The position numbers and the translations under genes are program-made. The notes below the pieces were generated by a model. That model worked only from the letters and a program-made list of their open reading frames with translations. It ran no database searches and was not told the origin of the DNA. A DNA stretch of 64,000 bases, taken from Rostratula benghalensis (lineage: Eukaryota > Chordata > Aves > Charadriiformes > Rostratulidae). Positions 12,801 to 64,000 of the stretch are shown piece by piece (position 1 is the stretch's first letter; each line of letters opens with the position of its first letter). The DNA lies in assembly GCA_013399305.1 (NCBI GenBank), contig VXAI01000021.1, positions 3,328,881 to 3,392,880 on the forward strand, given 5' to 3'.

Positions 12801-15060
12801 CAGGGATGGCTTTTGAACATCAAAGTTCTTAGATTTTTTTCTTGCTAAGGAGTTTTCCTGCTGTTGCAAATGCCTTGCTATGAATTCCTTTCCAGATGAT
12901 TAGTACTTTCCATAGTAAATTACTGCTGCCATCTTTTTCAATGTTTTCCTTGTTATCTCATAAAATTGCTACCATCTCTGGTATGTAAGCAAGGTTTGTT
13001 AATTCCTAAGCTAGCTGTCATTCAGTGTTAGGCAAATGCATAAAATCTTTTTTTGTTATTTTATTTTTTTAAAAAAAAATTATTAATGGCAAAATAACCA
13101 TGGAGTTATTGTGAAAATTACACTAGTTTTGAGGAAGCTGTGGCTACTTTATGCCAGGGCATTACTTTATAAGGAATGCAGGAAATGGTCTGAGTTGTTA
13201 TCATTGCTTCTGTATTTAGTGCTTGGCCTCTAGGGAATTTATGTGTACTGATTTGTGATAACTACAAAGTATTTCTTAAGAATGAGTTGCCAAATAATAT
13301 GTTCTGTGCTTGTTTAGCATTGGAACAAATTATAAATAGAATGTTAAAACCCTTGAGTTTTTTGAAAACTCATCTTAAGTAGAGAAGAATGTTGACATGT
13401 ACATGAGCAGATGGTGAGATTACCTCTGCTTAAGGTAACGGGATTTATCTCTAATAAAGTCATCCCGTGCTCAGTAACATAGGAGAGGAGACTCCTTTGG
13501 GTTTTTGGGAATCTTTGTCCTGGTAGAGATAATATCCTGTATTAAGTATTCTGAAGTTTCCTATTAAACACCTGTAAATTCCTCGTTAGAAAAAAACCCT
13601 ATTAGTAGTTCATTTTTATGTATTTGCTAGATTAGTGCATATGTAAATATATTTTTGTTCTTCTATGTAAGCATCTGTAAATGAAAATCTGGTTTGAAAT
13701 TAATTTCCATTCTGTGTAGAGGCTTTGAACTGAAGGAGGTGGTCAGGCATCTTGCTTTTTCCTGGTTCTTAGTATGAATAAAGTTTTGTCGCTGTGTATT
13801 TTTTTTTTTTAAAAGAGCATTTTATGAATAATGAGCAATAGTCAATTAAATAAAATCACATAGCAATACACAGGTACTTGACTGAGCAAATTAACTTTAG
13901 AGTCTAAACACATTTATGCAAACTTGCAAGCAAGAAGGTGTTGCTCTCAGGGAAACTCTGCCAGTCTGGAGCCAGAGAAGGAGGTCTGCAGTCTCATGTC
14001 TGATCACATCTGATTGAATACGTAAAGAAAATACTGCTTAAAGTTAACTAGGTCACCCTGCAAGGAGACAGATTACCTTTCATCAAGCTATAGATAAACC
14101 GGGTGCTTGAGATTTTTAGATCTGCTTTTAAAAAAATCTCGAAGCAGGCAGTTTGGTGAGTTACTGCTAGGGCAGTCTAAATCTGGGGAATTTGTGTAAA
14201 GTATGAATGTGTCCATTTAAAGTTAGGGGAGAAATAAGTGATTAGGAAGCTGTTCTACTACTTTCAAATTTCTGTTATAATTCATTAAGTTGCTTCTAGT
14301 TTTCCTTTTTTAAAAAAAAAAAAAAAAGGCATTTGACCCCTTGTTTTAAATCTTTGTAAAGAGAGTTGTGCTCTTGAACAGATCAGTAGTTGAAAACTGA
14401 TTGTCACTGTTACTTAAAATAAGGTGCAGCAGTTGAGATGAGAACACTCCTGACTCTGAGGATTATTTCTAGATCTTCCAACGATTTCCAGTTGTTGCAA
14501 ACTTCTTGTGAATTCTTATGGTAATGGCTCGAGTATCTCTCTTTCCTGTTTCTGGGATTTGAACTGAAACATATTCTTTTGTGTGTTTGAGAGGATTTTC
14601 CTACTGATGGATGGTCTAAATGGAATTTGCCCTTCCCTTCATAAATGTTGGAGAAGTTTAAATTCTGCCTTTGAACTTAGGTGGCCACAAAATCAGAAGC
14701 TCTAAGTGAAGCTAAACTTCTGTGGAAATGTTAACTGAGGCAGTGTAGTTAGCATTTAAAAGAAGGCCTGTTTTAATCATGCTTATGCCTAGGGAGCTTT
14801 TCCTCTGATGTTCTCTCATGTGGGTTTAATGCTAAAAACTGGAATGCAGCATAAAGTATTGCAATTTTATCAGATTTTTAAAAATCAGTTTAAAACTTCA
14901 AACTGCTTGAAAACTGTAGTCTGCTTGTAAAATTTGACAAATTTATATATTGATTTGGTTTTAGAAGTTTCCCAAGGACAGGACTTAGATACAGTCATCA
15001 AATTAAGCGTATGTACGTTGATGAGACTATCTTGCACAAATGAAAGTAAAATTCAATTTT

Positions 15061-15102
15061 TCAGGTAACAACTGATAATATTCAGGTAACAACTGATAGT
15101 AT
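15061..15102. repeat. 21-bp tandem duplication
   Basis: Two adjacent 21-bp units beginning TCAGGTAACAACTGATA differ at one base (AATAT versus AGTAT at the end). They lie in PIK3C2A intron 1. Confidence 0.85.
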
Positions 15103-17963
15103 TCTTCTGTCTTGAATGTGTGAAATCACTGGGTTCGTCAGTGCAAGTATGCAGTCTTACACTGACAAAAATGCAGCATTGTAATGTGAAATTAGAATAT
15201 AAGCAACTGTAGAGTGATTGGGGTTCTCTAAGTGTTATGAATGAATGTGCTGCGTGCCGTGTTTCTGGGTGCTAAGGAATCTATGTTTATCTGCAGTTAT
15301 GACTTTGTGGAACAGAGACTTCTTGTGAGTAAGAGACTGCCTGGTGAATATGCAGATCAAAGCTGTCCATTTCAACAGAAAACATTTTTAAGGAGTCAGA
15401 ACTGTTTTCTGTAGTTATTTTAAGACTCTATAACCCTGATATTTTTTCCTTAAGAAAAATTACACGCTGCTGTAATTATCAAGCAGCACCAGAATGCATT
15501 GATAATTTTCTTCAAAGTTGCAGCCCAAACAGTTCTGAACAGTTGCAGAAAGTAGATCCTATTCAAGGGTAGGTTTTTTAAATAAAATTCAGCAACAAAA
15601 AATTCTGCTGCTGTTTAGAATCCTTGGGCAACAGCAAGACTGTGAAAACTGCATTTACCTCATGCTTCTGCTTCTTGGAAAAGCCAAGCAGGAATTATTG
15701 AGACTACTTTGTAAATCAGGGTGTTCTTGCATCTGAAAATTTGACATGCCAAGTTTAACCAGCTGTAAGTTAATAAAGAGGTTAAAGGCTGCTTGGATAT
15801 CTAGGCTGTCTGAGCAGCTGTGTAAAGTATATTAGACTTCTTGTTAGGATGTTATCTGTGGCTAGTAGGCTTAGACCATCTACAAAATATTCAGTAAGTC
15901 TTTAGAAGGTTTAGAATGCCTGTCCTATAACCAGGTGGCTGGTAAATACCTGAACAGCACTGGAGGCCACAGCTGCTGTAAGTGGGGCCAGGGATCTGCA
16001 CTGTCTATAAAGGAATCAAGCAAAAAAGTTTGGGATTTATTTTTATTAATCAATTCCCTAATCAGGTTCAACAGCTGTGCAAATAGGCAGTAGATAGGAC
16101 AGGACTTCTTTGTAATGGCAATATTTGTGGCTTTAGTGAATGTCAAACTCTGCAGCTTAACATATTGTAGGGAAAAAGATCTGGGGTCTACTTTCTTCTG
16201 TAGACTTCATTTGTGTTGAGTACCATTATCCTGTGAAATGGAAACATACTATTAACTTCCAAAGCTCCTCCTTGAGACTTTATTCCCCAGGACTTTAGTT
16301 GTGTGCTTTTCAGGGTTTTATAACTTTGTCAGTCCATCACTGTTTCAGTCTTTCTGAAGACACGCTCTTCCATTTAAATCTTGTCTTGATACTTGTGACC
16401 TAAGTTCTGGTTTAATCTTGCTTTTTGAAAGGTTTCACCTGAATTTATGTTTTCAGACTTAGCTGAAATGTATAGAAACTCTTAAACAGATGTCTGTCCT
16501 TTATAGTACAAGGCACCAAAGAGAAGTAGATAAACCAAAAGCTTAGCCAGAATATTAAAGAATTTAAATAATCTGTTAAAAATCTATTAAGAACCTTGCT
16601 GTTTGTGGCAAGTTCACAGAAGCAGTCAGTTTGCTTGAAGCATACATCTCTGGTCTGATTCAAGGGGTGGAGAGAAACCCCATTTAATGGGTGTGGATAG
16701 CAAGGGAACATAAAGACAGATTTCTGAGTTTTTTACATTATTTACTGCAGAGAACTCTTTTAATTTGTAAATTGTTGCATGACTTAAACCCATGATTTAG
16801 ATTTACATCTAAAGTGCTCATCTAGTTCAGTGAAACTGTGTTTTAATGAGGATTGCTGTTTATGTAACTCTCCTAGCAGAAACTCATTATTCATGATTTT
16901 ATCTTGCTACATGATATGCATACTAGCTGTTGCTGGAAGACAGCTTATCTCCTGGATGCAACTGTAATTTGACTGTGTGTAAAAGCTGTAGGGTAAAGCA
17001 GAAGTAATACTGAAAAATAACATCATTCTTGCAGTGATCTCTTGTAAGATTATTTTAATAAAGAGGGCATAGATATCGTGGTGAGTATGGGAACTTTTAT
17101 AATAGTATTGAGCACGAGACTGGAATTGGAAAAATGTAAGATGTCACTTGGTGGTGGCCTTAAGGCAAAGTGACCTTTCAGAGTTTCTTCTCTTACCTAG
17201 AAGTGAAGGACACTTTCTTTAAAGGGCTGATAAAGGGATTATTTAATGAGCAGCTGTATTTAAATCACTTATTTTTTTTTTTGTCCAAGAAATAGCATTT
17301 CATAAGCATTATTTATCTTTTTAAGAGGATAAAGTACAATGGTGTTTTCCAAAGGGAGGGAGGTCCTTCAGCATCATTATGACCATAATAATCATGGTAC
17401 AGCAGTTTGATGCATCTACTGTTTTTGTAATATATTGAAGTTAATATATATAAACTGGAAGTGTTTTCAACAATGTGCTTCATCAATACTAGCTACTCAC
17501 AGAGTCTTCAGAACAATTTCTACTTCTGAGATTTGAACCTGGCTAAGTGTGCAGAATTTCTCAAATCTGAAAATTTCAAATCTGAAGCATGTAGCTTTTC
17601 TGTATCTTAAGTGTAGCGGCACAAAACGAAACCAAGTACTTATCTACTGGTAAGGACTAGTAAGAAAAATAAATGGGTCTTGTGTAATTCAAAGGCTGTA
17701 GAATTCATGGCGTGGCTTCTCTTTTCAAGTTTGACTCCCCAAAACCCCTAAATTGTTCTCTTTAAAATTTATATCCTGGGTTTTTGAAGGACACATGCAA
17801 CCTTGTCAGTTGGTGGTGTAAAAGAAATCATAGGTGGATAACTGCTGCATCTTTCTAATGTTTCGTTTCCTTTTCAGATCTGCTAAATCTGCTCCAAAGC
17901 AAAGGGTAGACAACCAGTACAAGTGAAGTGTTGCTTTTTCAAATGGACATTGGCTCTTGCGGT

Positions 17964-57776
<39,813 letters not shown>

Positions 57777-59475
57777 GCTCCTTTCTACACCTCAGCAAGA
57801 CCACAACAATTGTATTCACTTGTGCTTTGTGCATCTTCCTACTTGAAGATAAGTTGTACATCTTAAAATAAGAGACTCTGCATTTCAACAAGTATGTTGG
57901 ACCAACATTCATGTAGCCTAATTTGGAGGATTTTTAGGAGGAAACTTGGTTTATGCTTACAGGATGTTATCAAAGCATCATTACAAGTGTTTGAGTTGTG
58001 GGTAAAGAAGGGATTTTTAAACCACCCATGAAAGTGAGATGAACAGTTTGACCATGCTGGTTGGTTAGAACCCTAACTTAATCATTAGGCCGTGGATATA
58101 GTGCATTTTTGCTTTTATTTTTCATTACCTGTGTTGTGTCATCCGTGGCATGAAGCTTCACGGCATCAAAGAAATGATATTTATGATTACATTCCCACTA
58201 CTAACTAGATACCACAGAAGCAACAATGGGTGAAATTTTGGTGGCTTCACACACAGCTGTAGAAATGAAGGTTGAAGGGCTGGAAAAATTCCTTAGTGTT
58301 GCATTTAATCCCAGATTTATGGCTTCTCTAAGATTTATTGGAGTGAGTGCCAATAGTGGAAGTTGTAAATACCGGTGCCTTATAATTGAAATGCTTCTCT
58401 TTTACCTCATTTCTGGTATTTAAATATGTATACATGTTAACTTTCAGCTTCTTAAAAAGGGGGAAGTGTTCTCATATTTGATACCTTGCAGATCCTACTG
58501 GAAGTCTCTTCCTGATGTGTTATTTACAAATAACATCACTTACACTGATCTTCATAGTTAGTGCAATTTAGATAATGTTTTTCTATCCCATCTTCTACCC
58601 ACCGTTTCCAAAAACTGGATGAAGGCTGGCTGAATGTGATGCTGTAGGAAACATGCCCACCTCCTCGGTGTTCTGAAATGTCTTAATCCAAAGTGGCGTT
58701 TGCACCTGTCCCTCCAGGTAAAGGATGGCCTTTGGTTAAAAAGCACAACTGCTGGATGAATTGCAAGCCAGAAATGGGTTGCATTCAACAACTTTAGGAG
58801 AGGAACTCGGTCACGTTTTTTAACAGTTTACACCAATGCTGTTTCTCACTACCAGTAAAATTAATTCCACTAAAAATAGTTTATTCCAAGGAACGTTAGA
58901 TTTGAACTATATTGTGACAGTGGAGAACAAATGTCACTTACTATCTTCTGTTAATACCACTGGTTACTTCATTAAGTGTTTCTGCACTACAGGTGTAACC
59001 TTTTTATTTGCCTCCTTCTCTTTTAGGATGATGGTGTTCTGTCTAAACAAAGCTATAACGTTGCACACTTCTCTTTAGTACTAAATATTGAAGAAAGACA
59101 GACTATCACCACTGCCTATGAGCAAAATTTTAAAGTAATATATGCAACTATGAATGAAGACACAATACAGGGAAAGCCTTCTGTATACCCAACACTAAAA
59201 ACCTATTTTATAATCTGATTTTCCTTCCCCTGCTACTGACCAATCTCCCTTCAATACAGAAGAGAGAAGTAAACTTGAATCTCCTGGTGCCTAAAATAGT
59301 CACGGTCCAATTTCGTAGGAATTATTACAAATAAAAAACTAAGAATATCTTGAATGTTTAGAAACTGGGTTGCTATTAATGGGCGCTAACACATCCCAGT
59401 ATTATTAGGTATCTTCTGCATACTTTTCATTTCGTATATAGCCTGTAAATAATAAACTATATAACTAACTAGATA
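57777..59475 (+). other. PIK3C2A: PIK3C2A 3' UTR
   Basis: AT-rich sequence after the stop. AATAAA hexamers occur at 59330, 59451, 59588 and 59664. The one at 59451 is followed by a T/G-rich stretch and is the most plausible main polyadenylation signal, giving a 3' UTR of about 1.7 kb. The end is approximate. Confidence 0.6.
59451..59456 (+). terminator. PIK3C2A: Candidate polyadenylation signal of PIK3C2A
   Basis: Canonical AATAAA with downstream T/G-rich sequence (GATGCTTTTG near 59490). Alternatives are at 59588 and 59664. Confidence 0.5.
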
Positions 59476-60690
59476 TATTTCCTGCTCACTTGATGCTTTT
59501 GAGACTTACTCCATTCCATCATTAGAATCACAAGTCACTTAAACACAGGAAAGTAGACTACTGTTTTTGTGAAACGTTCCATTGTGAAATAAAACGAAAG
59601 CAATACGTACTGCCTTTTTTGCAGTTTGCTATTAAAGCACAGTGTCTTACAGCACAAAATACAAATAAACTAAAATCATTTAAAAAATGATTTGCAGTTT
59701 TAACAGTTGTCTGGACTCTGAAAAAAAATGTATAGTACTGTATTATTGTTAGCACTTGTCCTGACTTCTGATTTAATCTTCATAGCTTAATTCTTTTTGT
59801 GCCTTTCCCCTCCTCTTCAAAATAGTCACTGGCTGAAGCTTCTTATGGTCATGGATTTTGTCTACGGGGTTTAGCCTTGGCCTCTCCTTGCACGTAGAGG
59901 AACAGCACCGAGCTCGCACCTCTTTGCACTATTCTCAATTAAGAAAAACATGGTTGTTGCAATAAGACTTTAATGTACTACATGAAAAAAAGAAAAAAAA
60001 AAAAAAAAAGAAAGATGGATGTGAAAGAGGAAAATATACCAGTACACTAAGTAGCTTGGGAAACTAGTTTTAACAGCTTTTTATATCTTCTTCAATTAAA
60101 AGAAAAAAAAATCTTTTATGCAGCCAGGAATAGAATTGTCTCTATGGACCTTATCTTGGTATTTCAGAGTAACAGCTTGCGCCAAGACCTCTTCCTTTTC
60201 TCTGTTAACCTAGAACTTTGCACTGAAACTTTTATTACTGCCTTTTTACAATCTTACAGCTACCTGTCTCTGGAAGCATGTGCGATCTTTGATAAGAAGT
60301 TCTTTTCTCTATTTTTACAACTCGGGCTGTTGTAGAGCTTCCCCCCCTCACCTGCCTTAAGGTGCCTGCTCCTCCCGGGCCTGGCCCCGCCGCCGTCCCT
60401 CCCGCACTGTGACCGAGGTAGCGCTACAGGTGATCGAGTTCAGCCAGAGCCACGCCTTTCTCTGTATTCTCTGTAAGAACCAAATACTTTAATTAATTAA
60501 ACGAGCTCGTTAATAAAGATGTACAATATTGCCCTCCGTCGGGTTAAATGTGACTCCGTAACTGTCCTGTAAGTACATTAAACACTATTCTGAGGAGAAG
60601 AAAAAAAACAAACCCAAAAAAGTGTGGTGGTTTATGTCTGTCCCTTGGGGTAGCTCGAACCCGCGCGGTACCACAGACCCCCGGCGCCAG
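59476..60690. other. PIK3C2A-RPS13 intergenic spacer
   Basis: AT-rich, with an A-rich run at 59985-60009 interrupted by one G. CpG content rises from about 60340. No gene is recognised. The spacer is short (about 1.2 kb) and the two genes are in tandem, as in other vertebrates. Confidence 0.6.
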
Positions 60691-60699
60691 TGATGAGCT

Positions 60700-60801
60700 G
60701 CGTGAGGGGGCGGGGCTAGGCGCGGCGACGTCACTTCCTGTGGAAGCGGGGCGGAAAGGGTCCCTGCCTCGCCTTCCTCCTTCTTTTCTGCCGCCGCCAT
60801 C
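60700..60801 (+). promoter_or_regulatory. RPS13: RPS13 promoter and TOP-type 5' UTR
   Basis: A GC box GGGGGCGGGGC (60706-60716), a CRE-like GACGTCA (60727-60733) and an overlapping ETS-type ACTTCCTGT (60733-60741) precede a pure pyrimidine run (60772-60789). Ribosomal-protein genes start transcription at a C in such a tract, giving a TOP mRNA whose translation is growth-controlled through mTOR. The start site is probably about 60772-60776, which leaves a 5' UTR of roughly 26-30 nt. No TATA box is seen. Confidence 0.8.

Positions 60802-64000
<3,199 letters not shown>

Larger units (their letters stand above)
6299..17877 (+). other. PIK3C2A: PIK3C2A intron 1
   Basis: An intron of about 11.6 kb running from donor GTAGGC to acceptor TTTTCAG. 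It holds the tail of the CpG island, a GT run with a G tract (about 6788-6807), a CR1 fragment (9559-9812) and a 21-bp tandem duplication (15061-15102). It also has many short A/T tracts. No coding exon or RNA gene is seen. Confidence 0.65.

Noticed and set aside
59985..60009. A-rich run as the tail of a processed retrocopy
   Set aside because: No retroposed gene body or target duplication is recognisable upstream, so it is treated as a simple repeat.

Overview
The window is vertebrate nuclear DNA and almost certainly avian. It has compact GT-AG introns and long AT-rich intronic stretches. Three antisense CR1-type LINE fragments (about 9.56, 37.77 and 52.74 kb) and two ERV LTR-like blocks of a bird-typical family also point to birds. 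The coding exons closely match two well-known vertebrate genes. The species cannot be named from the sequence alone.

Layout: (1) 1-5.6 kb is non-coding, with a solo-LTR-like element at 2248-2882. (2) 5.6-6.7 kb is a CpG-rich promoter region holding the likely first, non-coding exon of PIK3C2A, which ends at 6298. (3) 6.3-57.8 kb is PIK3C2A on the + strand, the class II phosphoinositide 3-kinase catalytic subunit alpha. I could join 32 coding exons in frame (17964 to 57776) into an uninterrupted reading frame of 5085 nt including the stop, or 1694 residues. The human protein is about 1686 residues. All parts are present: N-terminal clathrin-binding region, Ras-binding domain, C2, PIK helical domain, kinase with the DRHNDN and DFG motifs, PX and C-terminal C2. 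(4) 57.8 to about 59.5 kb is its 3' UTR. (5) About 60.7 kb to the window end is RPS13 on the + strand (ribosomal protein uS15), with a CpG-rich TOP-type promoter. Its first four exons and most of the fifth are present, and the last roughly 12 residues lie beyond the window.

The PIK3C2A-RPS13 adjacency matches the known vertebrate arrangement. In human, NUCB2 lies head-to-head upstream of PIK3C2A. Bases 1 to about 5.7 kb could therefore be the first intron or flank of NUCB2 on the minus strand, but no NUCB2 coding exon was seen.

I found no convincing new biological system. The points most worth checking are a 13-codon upstream ORF in strong start context that is completed only across the intron 1 splice, a GC-AG last intron in PIK3C2A, the two related LTR blocks in opposite orientation, and the apparent absence of U14 (SNORD14) snoRNAs from the visible RPS13 introns.
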